Assembly (NCBI GenBank): GCA_964444065.1
Contig: CAYUFL010000004.1
Location: 12,405-76,404, forward strand
Source of the DNA: JBGMEA01 sp964444065
Lineage (GTDB): Bacteria > Bacillota > Clostridia > Eubacteriales > Anaerofustaceae
Reading direction: 5' to 3'
Length of the DNA stretch: 64,000 nucleotides
The position numbers and the translations under genes were made by a program. The notes under the pieces are model-generated. The model made no database searches, was not told the DNA's origin, and saw only the letters and a program-made list of their open reading frames with translations. The first letter of the stretch is position 1, and the number at the start of each line of letters is the position of its first letter. Positions 26,801 through 34,539 of this stretch are shown in pieces.

Positions 26801-27455
26801 GTCGTCGCATATTCCCAGCAAAATGACGGTGAGTGAACTGAAGGACGCAGAAATACTGCATACGGGAGAAAAACTGATTGCGATGCAAAACGCTCCGAAA
26901 TTTGCTTCTTCGGAAGAATCAAACAGCGGCGCGCGCATCGGCACACTTGTTCATCGCGCATTGTTGCATCTGAATTTGACCCGGCTGCATGCTGCGATCC
27001 TTCGTGAAGAACTGAATGCGCAGCTTGCCTGCATGACGGACGAAGGGATTTTCTCGGCGGCAGAGGCTGCTCTGATTGATCTCGATATGCTGTGCGCATT
27101 TTTTGAAAGCGAAGTCGGATGCTCTCTGCTGGAAGCAGAAGAAGTACATCGCGAAATGCCGTTTATTATGCGAATGCCTGCGGGTGAAATCGATGCGGCA
27201 TGGACCGACAGCGGAGAATACATACTGGTGCAGGGCGTGATCGATTGCTGGTTCCGCACAGGCGGAAGAACGGTACTGCTTGATTATAAAACGGACAGGA
27301 CTGCGGATGAATCCTCTTTTGCGTTGCGCAAAGCAAAATACACCGCGCAGATCCGATTGTATGCACGCGCACTTACGGAAATCACAGGGGAATCTGTTGA
27401 TGCATCCGTGATCTGCTTTCTTGCAATGAATAGATATGTCTCTGTGAACGGTTGA
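23898..27455 (+). CDS. addA: ATP-dependent helicase/nuclease subunit A
   Basis: 1185 residues. UvrD-type helicase with Walker A SAGAGSGKTAVL (21-32), DEYQDTN near 382-388, and VLTFTKAAASEMKRRI. The C-terminal RecB-like nuclease carries GVIDCW and LLDYKTDRT near 1126-1134. It forms the AddAB complex with the upstream gene, with which it overlaps by one base. The N-terminal half supplies the 3'-5' translocase and the nuclease cuts the 3' strand. The terminator follows about 60 bp on. Confidence 0.96.
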   Translation: MQWTQTQTEAIEKRNCNLLISAGAGSGKTAVLTERITRLIAEDRIEADRIVVLTFTKAAASEMKRRIRQSLRLKARESEDADHLRKQIQKLEKAQISTIHAFCLNLIKKYYYVIDADPSASVLRDAESVILKQEALESLFEDKYESNDEAFLTLADLYSPGNDDAPLKEHIVSLYEFICNRPQPWTWLQDACAAFGADEERFEQLPAALLLREHADNMLDEALRLGKEALRICGACDEDGRRTAYLEKMTEQLGRVRSASDRSLRALFAAMDDYAMPKFDIRTSCERGDEIKTLRAGAKELYDDLKGLFGFSYDTVLCQLNELEVPMLTLADAVREYAARYRKLKAEKSGIDYTDMEQNCLEILRNDAAAQEIRNSFDYVFVDEYQDTNAIQEEIICRISRSDNLFAVGDIKQSIYRFREAEPEIFLSRYHRYENSGDSFSALIFLTENFRTQPGIIHALNDVFSGIMFSETGGVDYEPNEKLRVGKPAQVRIKPEIRVLEMPQIADGAEEGSDVSDLSETLSGYKKQEIEAAHVAKLVRELLTQKLYDETQECMRAVRLSDIAIIGRSMRSNAAYYADALKSVGIESASEQSERYYDETEVALMIALLQVIDNEKNDLPLLGVMRSFLFGFDTDELLRIRLAQPSCTYYHEALCAYRDNGDDSALAAKIESMLARIAGYREMSKHMPIERMMRAIYTDTDILTYVGCLPNGKHRQENLTELLQLAAQYETSSLKGLYHFILYIEKCREHDAAPHARRNTRSEEKVSLLTVHKSKGLEFEIVIFVGCGNAFLKTELRSDLVCHKDLGICPTYYDMQKFYGCDTIFKAAAKVAIDAENKAEEMRILYVGATRAKQRLYFVGTVKNGNGARLLETGCRSKYEIRSANHYLQWLLGGILSTDSDPINEMPQAEGLAFENSLWRISLHAASDTFVVQSEEDCTDHPCEIDPQKGIYYDRVRALLDYRYPHALSSHIPSKMTVSELKDAEILHTGEKLIAMQNAPKFASSEESNSGARIGTLVHRALLHLNLTRLHAAILREELNAQLACMTDEGIFSAAEAALIDLDMLCAFFESEVGCSLLEAEEVHREMPFIMRMPAGEIDAAWTDSGEYILVQGVIDCWFRTGGRTVLLDYKTDRTADESSFALRKAKYTAQIRLYARALTEITGESVDASVICFLAMNRYVSVNG

Positions 27456-27516
27456 AAGCTTTGCAGAGATGAGTTTCACTTTGCCGTTAATCGAAATATA
27501 ATGTTAAGAAAGCATT

Positions 27517-27542
27517 AAAACAGCCGAATATGGCTGTTTTTT
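27517..27542 (+). terminator. Terminator of addBA
   Basis: AAAACAGCC (27517-27525) and GGCTGTTTT (27532-27540) with a T-run. A -10-like TATAAT near 27546 follows, likely for the next gene. Confidence 0.8.
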
Positions 27543-27578
27543 CGGTATAATAATACCAGAAAATCATGAGGGACGGCA

Positions 27579-28508
27579 ATGAAAAAACCGGTCAAATCAT
27601 CCATCATTACGGTGGTGGTATTTACAGCGGCACTTTTTGGCATTTATTCCTGTTTGAATGTAAGCCATAAAGGGATCGTCGATAATTTAAGCGGAAATTG
27701 GCTGGGTACTTCGGAAGACGGACAGGAGGTCTCGGAATATTCGGTCGGTCAACCGATCAACAGCATCAATGTGCAGTGGGACAGCGGTGATTTATACGTA
27801 TCCTCCCATGATGAATCTGACGTGAAAATCCGAGAGCTTTCGGATGAAACGCTTCAGATCAAACAACATTTGAATTATCACGTTGCGAACAACGTATTGT
27901 ATATCTCGAACGGCAATACATCCGATTCGTCTCTATTTCATTTGTCCAAGCCAAAGATTGACTGCGAAATTTATGTGCCTGCGGATATGCTGCAGGATGG
28001 TGCTGACTCCATTACCGTTACAACAACGAAAGCGGACGTGCAGGTCTCTCAGATCATAATTCCGATTTTAACGGTAACAACAGAATCCGGGTCTGTGTTT
28101 TTTGATCAGGTTTTTGCAGAGCGAATGACCGTCGTGACGGTAAGCGGAAAAATAACTGCGGATAATGGGGTGAGCGACGTGATTGAATGCATGTCGCAAT
28201 CCGGCACGATTGCCATCAATGACAGATGCAACGATTTGATTCTGAAAGCGACAAGCGGCGATGTCAGTGCGGCGCCGGATTACATTTTTATGCGTGCGGA
28301 TATCAGCACCGTGTCAGGAAACATCAATCTGACCCTGCCGGAAAGCAGCGGAATGAAAATGAATATCAATGAAGGTTCCGGCAGCTTTGATTGCGAATTC
28401 GATGTATTGACCAGCGGCGGCTACTATATCTATAAAAATGGAAAAATTCCGCTGAATATCAAGACAAGCAGCGGGAGCATCCAGCTGTATAAAGGGAAAA
28501 CAAATTAA
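27579..28508 (+). CDS. Secreted or anchored DUF4097 beta-strand-repeat protein
   Basis: 309 residues. Residues 8-25 are a signal anchor (VVVFTAALFGIYSC region). The rest is a right-handed beta-solenoid-like repeat: recurring units such as VTTESGSVFFDQV, VTVSGKITADNG, SQSGTIAIND, ATSGDVSAAP, STVSGNINLTLP and TSSGSIQL. This SG-containing repeat is the DUF4097 (adhesin-like) pattern. Function is not established; such proteins often sit with PspC- or envelope-stress-type regulators, none of which is visible here. It stands alone and ends at a terminator. Confidence 0.82.
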   Translation: MKKPVKSSIITVVVFTAALFGIYSCLNVSHKGIVDNLSGNWLGTSEDGQEVSEYSVGQPINSINVQWDSGDLYVSSHDESDVKIRELSDETLQIKQHLNYHVANNVLYISNGNTSDSSLFHLSKPKIDCEIYVPADMLQDGADSITVTTTKADVQVSQIIIPILTVTTESGSVFFDQVFAERMTVVTVSGKITADNGVSDVIECMSQSGTIAINDRCNDLILKATSGDVSAAPDYIFMRADISTVSGNINLTLPESSGMKMNINEGSGSFDCEFDVLTSGGYYIYKNGKIPLNIKTSSGSIQLYKGKTN

Positions 28509-28543
28509 CTCCGCAACTTCAACTTCAAATCGCGGAGTTTTTT
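28507..28543 (+). terminator. Terminator
   Basis: AACTCCGC and GCGGAGTT around a 17-base loop, followed by a T-run, directly after the DUF4097 stop. Confidence 0.7.
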
Positions 28544-28602
28544 ATTTGCCGAATTTGGAAGTTCAGCAGACTGTTTCGTATGCAATTCCGCAGAGTTGCG
28601 AG

Positions 28603-29241
28603 TCAGAGACCACCGAACAGAAGTGACAGAAGATTGCTTGAGACAAACAATACGAAAAGCGCCGCACTGATCAATATCGATTTCACTCGCTGTTTTGGAC
28701 GGTTTGACAGCATAAAGAAAAGGATGCAAGCCAGCACCAGTTCAATTCCGTGTGCGGTACGGAATGTATAGACAAACGAATATCCTTCCGTAAGCATCAG
28801 CGCGATTGGAAGCGAGGCGCAAAATGCCGCAAACCAACCGACTCCCGCGCCGTACCAGACGATCCGCCCGCAAAGCGGGGAAGCCAGTGCGATTGTGCCC
28901 CAGATGAGCATGACTGCGACAGGCGTGAAGCCGAAAAAGAAAGTGGTTGTCAGGTAGTATCCCACCAGCATGCCGACAAAAAAAGCAAAAACACGAAGCG
29001 CCGCGTTCCCTGCATGCGGTGCTTTTACCGCAATCAAAGACGCCGAGAAAATCCACACACCGAGCATGGTAAAGAGCTCTCCCGGCAAAGCAATATGATC
29101 GGCGAACTTCGCTGCGATGCCCATTGCCGCTCCGATTGCAAGTATAATCAAAAGTCTGCGGATGGCTTCCTGTTTTGAGATGCGTTGCGGGACGCGAACA
29201 GAATTGAGGCGTTCAGACAGCCGATATTGTTTTTGAGTCAT
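28603..29241 (-). CDS. Uncharacterised polytopic membrane protein
   Basis: About 212 residues from the ATG at 29241, which has GGAAGGGA upstream; a start further out is less supported. After a basic 30-residue N-terminal part there are six to seven hydrophobic segments (LLIILAIGAAMGIAAKF, TMLGVWIFSASLIAV, and others, ending LISAALFVLFVSSNLLSLL). It has the look of DUF6518-type integral membrane proteins, but I am not certain of the family. No functional motif seen. Confidence 0.65.
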   Translation of the reverse strand: MTQKQYRLSERLNSVRVPQRISKQEAIRRLLIILAIGAAMGIAAKFADHIALPGELFTMLGVWIFSASLIAVKAPHAGNAALRVFAFFVGMLVGYYLTTTFFFGFTPVAVMLIWGTIALASPLCGRIVWYGAGVGWFAAFCASLPIALMLTEGYSFVYTFRTAHGIELVLACILFFMLSNRPKQRVKSILISAALFVLFVSSNLLSLLFGGL

Positions 29242-29303
29242 ATCCAGAAATCCCTTCCGACAGGCATTCACAGTTTAAATGTTACAAGGATCGTTCTTCA
29301 TAA

Positions 29304-29335
29304 AAAGCGGTTTGCATGATGGCGCAAACCGCTTC
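29304..29335 (-). terminator. Terminator of the M20 peptidase gene
   Basis: AAGCGGTTTGC and GCAAACCGCTT form an 11-bp stem; in the minus direction a T-run follows. The stop of the peptidase gene lies just upstream. Confidence 0.75.
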
Positions 29336-29351
29336 TGTTTTGCTGAGCATA

Positions 29352-30815
29352 CTACTGATCAAATCCGCTGATCAGTTTTTCGAAAAAGACGACCATTCGT
29401 TTGATATTGTCAACCGAAATATGTTCGTCCGCCGCATGCATCGTGCCTTTTTGTTCATCGTTGATGAGTGCGGGTGTGAAACGATAGACGCAGTTGCATA
29501 CGTTGTAATACTTTCTCGCATCCGTTCCGCCGAGCACGAGATAAGGCGTCGGGATGGCATTCGGATAGACTTCGCCGATGATTTCCAGGAGTTTCCGATA
29601 TCCTTTACTGTCCATTTCCGATATCGGGGAAGGTTGTTCTATCAGCATCGGGGTGACGGTCGCGTTGATACCCATGCATGCTGCCTGCAAATGTGCTTTC
29701 ATATCATCCGGGGTATTTCCCGGCAGCACACGCGCATTGACAACGAGCTCCGCAGTCTGCGGCAATACGTTCGGCGCGTCGCTTCCTTTTGCCATTGTCA
29801 CAGCGGTGGTGGTGCGGATCATCGCATTTGTGGTATCGCCCGCCGCCAGTACTTTAATCAGCAGCGGTTTGAACAGCCATAGATTGGTGACTGCCATTTT
29901 GACTGCGAATCCCATTTCATCGCAGATATTTTTGAGCAGGTTGATGACAATCGGTGTCAGTATGGGTATCATTTGCTTATTTTCGATATTGACCGCGATC
30001 TGTCCGATCTGTCCGAGCGCCGAGTGTTTCGGCGGCATGGACGAGTGTCCTCCCTGTGCAGTGACAGTGATTTTAAAATTGTTGAATCCTTTTTCGGCGA
30101 CCCCGATGAGTGCGAGAGGAGATTTGACGCCTTTGATGGCATCGGTGATGGCAATACCGCCTTCGTCGTAGACGGCTTCAAAACGAGTCCCCTGAGATTC
30201 GAAATATTCAGCCATCTTCAGCGCACCTTCGCCGCCGCCGAGTTCTTCGTCATGTCCGAATGCGAGTGTGATACCGCGTGACGGTGCGAAGCCGTCCTTA
30301 AGCAGATTCTCAACCGCCTGCATGATCGCGATGAGCATGTTCTTATTGTCCAGGGTACCTCGTCCGTAGAGATTTCCATTTTCGATTTCACCCGAAAACG
30401 GCGGTTTTGTCCATTGTCCAAGGGTGGTATCGTCCACAGGAACGACATCGCTGTGTGCCAGAAACAGCAACGGCAGCAAGGTTTTGTCTGTCCCGTTCAG
30501 CGTGTAGATCATCGACTGTCCGTTGATCAGCTGCAACTCGAATTTGCTGTGAACCATAGGGAAAGCCTCTTTCAGGAACGCACGGAATTTTTCAAACTCC
30601 GTGAAGTCCTGCGGTTGTTCGGGCGGCTGTGAAACAGTGCGGAATGTGACTGCCTTCGCCATGTTCTGAACAGCATCGTCCATCTCGCGATTCACGATCA
30701 TGGGTTCTTTTGCTGCGGGCGCATGTTCATTTTTATACGAAAAAGTACGGATCAGGACAGTGGCAAGCAATAATACGATAATACCGATTAAAATGTAAAC
30801 AAAAATCATGAGCAA
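29352..30815 (-). CDS. M20-family metallopeptidase with N-terminal membrane anchor
   Basis: 487 residues. An N-terminal hydrophobic segment (VYILIGIIVLLLATVLI) precedes the enzyme, so the protein is membrane-anchored. The di-zinc ligands are recognisable: FLAHSDVVPVD, GRGTLDNKN, GHDEELGG, VYDEGG, and GGTDARKY near the end. This is the PM20D1/carboxypeptidase-S-like branch, which hydrolyses or forms N-acyl amino acids and dipeptides. The dimerisation domain holds GGHSSMPPKHSALGQ. It follows the lipoate ligase gene by about 40 bp on the same strand. Confidence 0.9.
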   Translation of the reverse strand: MLMIFVYILIGIIVLLLATVLIRTFSYKNEHAPAAKEPMIVNREMDDAVQNMAKAVTFRTVSQPPEQPQDFTEFEKFRAFLKEAFPMVHSKFELQLINGQSMIYTLNGTDKTLLPLLFLAHSDVVPVDDTTLGQWTKPPFSGEIENGNLYGRGTLDNKNMLIAIMQAVENLLKDGFAPSRGITLAFGHDEELGGGEGALKMAEYFESQGTRFEAVYDEGGIAITDAIKGVKSPLALIGVAEKGFNNFKITVTAQGGHSSMPPKHSALGQIGQIAVNIENKQMIPILTPIVINLLKNICDEMGFAVKMAVTNLWLFKPLLIKVLAAGDTTNAMIRTTTAVTMAKGSDAPNVLPQTAELVVNARVLPGNTPDDMKAHLQAACMGINATVTPMLIEQPSPISEMDSKGYRKLLEIIGEVYPNAIPTPYLVLGGTDARKYYNVCNCVYRFTPALINDEQKGTMHAADEHISVDNIKRMVVFFEKLISGFDQ

Positions 30816-30857
30816 GTATCCTTTCTGACAGAAAGTTGAATTGCCCTCATTATAGTC

Positions 30858-31844
30858 TCAATAGCACAATAAATCAATCAATTCCGCGCGTTTCAGATTG
30901 ACAATGACATTATCAAACGCAATTTCGTCCAGTCTTCGCCCGATGCCGTCTTCGCTGAATTGTGCACCGACCAGGTGTTGTTCCAATTCTTCGATACTTC
31001 CCGAAAAAAAGAAATCGCCATAGATTTTAATTGCATCAATGATGCCTTCCGAAACATTGATATGGGCTTCCACGATACCGGCATCGTATTTTTTACGCTT
31101 TGTGATTGCGAAATCAGGCGAAGCACCGAAATTGTGTTCCCATGTGCCGTATTTTTCCTGTACGCGTCTTTCTGTTTCGGACAGATCATGTTCTGTGAGG
31201 TGATATTCTTCGAAATCCACGTTTTGATAGAACGAACGGATGAGATGTTCGCGGAATGCTTCAATTGTGATTTCTGTGCTCAGACTGTCTTTCAGATTCG
31301 CGACACGGCTGCGCACCGATTCAATCGCTTTTGATTCTATTTTGAGTTGGCTGACGTTGAGCGCATTGACCAGTGCTTCGATATCCACATCAAACATCAG
31401 TGTGCCGTGATGCAGCACTTTTGTCTTGTTCATCAGCTGTGCGTTTCCGCTGAATTTTTTTCCGTCAATCAGAATATCGTTGCGTCCGCTCAGTTCGCTT
31501 TCGATCCCGAGTTCTTTGAGTGCCGAGATCACGGGAAGGGTGTATTTTTGAAAGTCGATCATTTCACCTTCTCTGCGGCGAAATACAAACGAGAAGTTCA
31601 GGTTTCCGCCGTCGTGATAAACCGCACCTCCGCCGGAAATTCTGCGCGCGACGATAATCTCGTGCTCTTTTACATATGTCTCGTTGATTTCGGCATATGT
31701 ATTCTGGTGTTTCCCGACAATGATCGACGGTTTGTGAATATAGAAAAAGACGTAATCGTCGTCGAATGACGCCGTATTCATCAGATAATCTTCAAATGCC
31801 ATATTCCAATAAGGGATGGACCAGTCGGTTTTAATATACTTCAT
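30858..31844 (-). CDS. lplA: Lipoate-protein ligase
   Basis: 328 residues. The lipoyl/biotinyl-ligase core has RRISGGGAVYHDGGNLNFSF near residues 72-91 and KKFSGNAQ near 128-135, plus a C-terminal accessory domain (WEHNFGASPDF, then ISEGIIDAIKIYGDFF-like). It activates free lipoate and attaches it to dehydrogenase or glycine-cleavage carrier proteins. None of those genes is in the window. The QueG-like gene ends 12 bp upstream, suggesting co-transcription. Confidence 0.93.
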   Translation of the reverse strand: MKYIKTDWSIPYWNMAFEDYLMNTASFDDDYVFFYIHKPSIIVGKHQNTYAEINETYVKEHEIIVARRISGGGAVYHDGGNLNFSFVFRRREGEMIDFQKYTLPVISALKELGIESELSGRNDILIDGKKFSGNAQLMNKTKVLHHGTLMFDVDIEALVNALNVSQLKIESKAIESVRSRVANLKDSLSTEITIEAFREHLIRSFYQNVDFEEYHLTEHDLSETERRVQEKYGTWEHNFGASPDFAITKRKKYDAGIVEAHINVSEGIIDAIKIYGDFFFSGSIEELEQHLVGAQFSEDGIGRRLDEIAFDNVIVNLKRAELIDLLCY

Positions 31845-31856
31845 CGGATTCCTCGT

Positions 31857-32543
31857 TTACTTATTTTTTTGTCCCTTCGGACAGACGGACATACATACGC
31901 CGCAGACAAATCCCCGCCCGATCTGCCCAAAGTGTGCACTCATAAAGTCGCTGCACATCCGCGGGTCATAAACCGCTTCCCTTTTGGTTTGCTGTGTCCA
32001 GTTGATGCCATGCAACGCACCCGCCGGGCATGCATTGACACATAAATTGCACTCACCACAGTCGGATTCCGTCATCGGGGTGCCGCAATGCAGCGGGGCA
32101 TCCGTCAGGATGGTTGCCAGACGTACGCGCGGTCCGTACTCTTTGTGCAAAAACAGTCCGTTTTTCCCGATGCTGCCGAGCCCTGCAAGGGTCGCCGCTG
32201 TTTTGTGGGAAAACTGCGCGCGGTATTCTTCTCTTTGCGCGGTGCTTTGCGATGCGGCAATCGGGTAGGCATTCCAACCCTGCGATTCCAGCGTCATTGC
32301 ACTGCGCAGGCTGATGTCATTGAGCAGAGCGTTGACTGCTTTGTAATGCGCGTAATATGCCTGAGTCGGTTCACCGTCAATTTCGTCAACGACGCAGTCA
32401 AGCAGTTTTACACAGATGCTGATCGCGCGCGGTCGGTGCGGAATATGTAATTGCGTAATATCCGCAAACCCGATATCGGTTGCGCCGAACGACAAAATCG
32501 CAGTTCGCAGTTCAGATTCATCCAATGTTTTATGCGCATGCAT
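31857..32543 (-). CDS. Short QueG-like 4Fe-4S protein, second copy
   Basis: About 228 residues from the ATG at 32543 with GAGGTC upstream. Like the gene at 1599-2273 it has the DUF1730-like front (ATDIGFADI, SICVKLLD) and GSIGKNGLFLHKEYGPRV, then two 4Fe-4S groups: CGECNLCVNACP and, after a lone Cys, CGVCMSVCPKG. The HEAT-repeat tail of true QueG is absent. It is coupled with lplA downstream, so it may have a role in reductive maturation or redox of a cofactor; that is inference. Confidence 0.8.
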   Translation of the reverse strand: MHAHKTLDESELRTAILSFGATDIGFADITQLHIPHRPRAISICVKLLDCVVDEIDGEPTQAYYAHYKAVNALLNDISLRSAMTLESQGWNAYPIAASQSTAQREEYRAQFSHKTAATLAGLGSIGKNGLFLHKEYGPRVRLATILTDAPLHCGTPMTESDCGECNLCVNACPAGALHGINWTQQTKREAVYDPRMCSDFMSAHFGQIGRGFVCGVCMSVCPKGQKNK

Positions 32544-32926
32544 CTTCTGACCTCGGTTTGTGTTTTTATTTATTTTATGCCCCGTTGCAATGCAGCGGAG
32601 CACAAATCTATTTTATCGATATTCCCGTGAAATGTCAACGAAAACGGTTGTATGGGATGTGTCGCATACGTCTGCGGAGCGGCTTTTCCTGCTATGCAGA
32701 TGCAAAGAAGCGAAATGCCCCACAATCACAGGACGAGGCATCTTGCCGTTTGCATGCAGTTATATGCTTCCGTCACTATTTGCATTCTGCTAATGAGCGT
32801 GTTTTTGGGCTCGGATTTTCCTGATAGCATCAATCGGTTGAGAAAAGAGTCGGGGGGCAATATACAATCTTTGCTGTGTTTGGCATATCAAATGTGATAT
32901 ACTGGGAACAAAAACGGATTTTGCGT
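32544..32926. other. 383-bp gap without a supported gene
   Basis: The gap holds the divergent promoters of the QueG-like/lplA unit and of ccdA. An extended -10 (TGATATACT, with TATACT at 32898-32903) lies 24 bp before the ccdA start. Open frames here lack ribosome sites and family resemblance. Confidence 0.6.
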
Positions 32927-33583
32927 ATGGATTATTTTTTAACCTTTATTGAGGGACTGCTCTCATTTATATCCCCCTGTATTCTTCCGCTGCTGCCGGT
33001 CTACTTAGCGTACTTTGCGGGGGCATCGGCGACAACAGGCAGAACAAAACATACCGTTGCGGTGAATGCACTGTGCTTCATTGGCGGATTTTCTCTGATT
33101 TTCATTCTGCTCGGTGCGCTGGCAGGTTCTTTCGGCGTATTGGTGAGCGAATGGCTCGGCTACATTCAGATTGCATTCGGTTTGATTCTGATCTTGCTCG
33201 GTCTGAATTTCACAGGGTTGATTACGATACCGTTCCTTTCGAAGAATGCTTCCGGCACATTCAATACCAAGAAGTACGGATGCGGTGCGTCTTTTGTGAT
33301 GGGCATTCTGTTTTGCGCGGGTTGGATTCCGTGCGTGGGTTCCTTTTTGAGCGCCGCATTGATTTCCGCAGCCAATTCGCAGACTGTTTTTCGCGGAATC
33401 CTGTTGCTTGCCTCCTATTCGCTTGGATTGGGTCTGCCTTTTTTCCTCAGTGCAATTCTGATGGATTATCTGAACAAAGCAATTATGTTTCTCAAAAAAC
33501 ATCACAAATGGGTCAGCATTATTTCGGGTGTACTGCTGATGTTGCTTGNNNNNNNNNNCTGCGATGATGTGATGCTTTATTGA
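32927..33583 (+). CDS. ccdA: CcdA-type thiol:disulfide membrane transporter, 3' end broken by an assembly gap
   Basis: About 207 residues are readable before ten Ns at 33549-33558; the stop at 33583 lies after the gap and may be in the wrong frame. Six hydrophobic segments. The two redox Cys are in SPCILPLLPVYLAYFAG (Cys18) and GWIPCVGSF (Cys136). CcdA carries reducing power across the membrane to thioredoxin-like proteins such as TlpA/ResA. The matching lipoprotein with a WCPYC site lies at 36351, separated by a TVP38-type gene and an AT-rich cassette. The ATG at 32927 is chosen because the membrane domain begins there. Confidence 0.85.
   Translation: MDYFLTFIEGLLSFISPCILPLLPVYLAYFAGASATTGRTKHTVAVNALCFIGGFSLIFILLGALAGSFGVLVSEWLGYIQIAFGLILILLGLNFTGLITIPFLSKNASGTFNTKKYGCGASFVMGILFCAGWIPCVGSFLSAALISAANSQTVFRGILLLASYSLGLGLPFFLSAILMDYLNKAIMFLKKHHKWVSIISGVLLMLLXXXXCDDVMLY
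33549..33558. other. Assembly gap (10 N)
   Basis: Ten undetermined bases near the 3' end of the ccdA-like gene. The true gap length is unknown. The bases to the right are CTGCG, as at the second gap at 62270. Confidence 0.95.
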
Positions 33584-33633
33584 TTCCCGCGAAATGTTCG
33601 GGTGCACCCCGCATCCGGCGGAGTACCAATCAT

Positions 33634-34386
33634 ATGAAAAAAAACAAAAACAGCTGGATTCGTTTTGCAATTAAGACAGGGATTATTCTCGTTGCCGCCG
33701 GGTTGATTTACTTTGCTTTCGTTACAATGATGCCTGATTTGATTCCTTTGCTGAAAAGCGGAAATGAATCTCAGATTGAGCAATATCTCAGAGACAGCAA
33801 CAAATGGCTCGGTTTGCTGTTTACCGCATTGTTGCAATTTGTGCAGGTGCTGTCGGTGATTCTCCCCGGTGCGCCGATTCAGATTGCCGCGGGAATCGTC
33901 TATGGCACATGGCGTTCATTTTTTGTGTGTCATCTGTCCTCGGTTGCAACGAATATGCTTGTGTTCAATGCTTCGCGCAGACTGGGCAACAAGATGGATT
34001 CGCTGATTCCTGTCAATACCAAATCATCGAAGATGGATTTTATCCGCAAGTCCGAAAACCCTGCCTATATGACCGTGGTCGCCTGTCTGGTGCCGATTCT
34101 GCCGAACGGGTTTATTCCGTATGCGGCAGCGAAAACAAAAATCACATCGCTCCGATTCGGGCTTGCAATGTATTTCGGCAGTCTGATTCCTGTGCTTGTG
34201 CTGTGCGCTGCGGGCAGCAAGATCATGCAGGGCGGCTATCTTGCATCCGCATTATTGCTCGGGACATTGTTCCTTGCAGTCGTGCTTTTGAGCAGATACA
34301 AACATGAAGTTTTAAAGATCGTGACACGTATTTCGGAATGCGAGAAGCTAAAAGTAAAGCAAATCAAAAAAAATCATACAAAATAA
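33634..34386 (+). CDS. TVP38/TMEM64 (DedA-superfamily) membrane protein
   Basis: 251 residues from the ATG at 33634, with GGCGGAG upstream. Several membrane segments. The family core is PGAPIQIAAGIVYG (where SNARE-associated/VTT domains carry a conserved Pro-Gly re-entrant loop), VATNMLVFNASRRLG, and LVPILPNGFIPYAAAKTKI. Members are proposed to move or flip lipids or transport ions; not settled. It follows the ccdA-like gene and probably shares its transcript. Confidence 0.88.
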   Translation: MKKNKNSWIRFAIKTGIILVAAGLIYFAFVTMMPDLIPLLKSGNESQIEQYLRDSNKWLGLLFTALLQFVQVLSVILPGAPIQIAAGIVYGTWRSFFVCHLSSVATNMLVFNASRRLGNKMDSLIPVNTKSSKMDFIRKSENPAYMTVVACLVPILPNGFIPYAAAKTKITSLRFGLAMYFGSLIPVLVLCAAGSKIMQGGYLASALLLGTLFLAVVLLSRYKHEVLKIVTRISECEKLKVKQIKKNHTK

Positions 34387-34404
34387 ACACTTTTAACAAA
34401 TGCC

Positions 34405-34430
34405 AGTGTGTATAGATACACACTTATTTT
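34405..34430 (+). terminator. Terminator after the TVP38 gene
   Basis: AGTGTGTAT (34405-34413) and ATACACACT (34416-34424) with a two-base loop, followed by TATTTTATT. It ends the normal-composition DNA; the AT-rich cassette begins here. Confidence 0.65.
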
Positions 34431-34460
34431 ATTGGTGTATCATTAACAGTATAACAAAAC

Positions 34461-34517
34461 AACGCAATATAAAGAGATATAACCACAAAATATGGTTATA
34501 TCTCTTTATATTGTGTT
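34461..34517 (+). promoter_or_regulatory. 25-bp-arm inverted repeat before the ATPase cassette
   Basis: Left arm at 34461-34485 and right arm at 34493-34517 match over 25 bp with one G-T pair; the loop is seven bases. The distal end abuts TATAAT (34517-34522), and AAGGAGG (34528-34534) and the ATG at 34540 follow. It could be an operator over the cassette promoter, or a leader hairpin guarding the ribosome site. Confidence 0.75.
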
Positions 34518-34539
34518 ATAATTAATTAAGGAGGAAATT

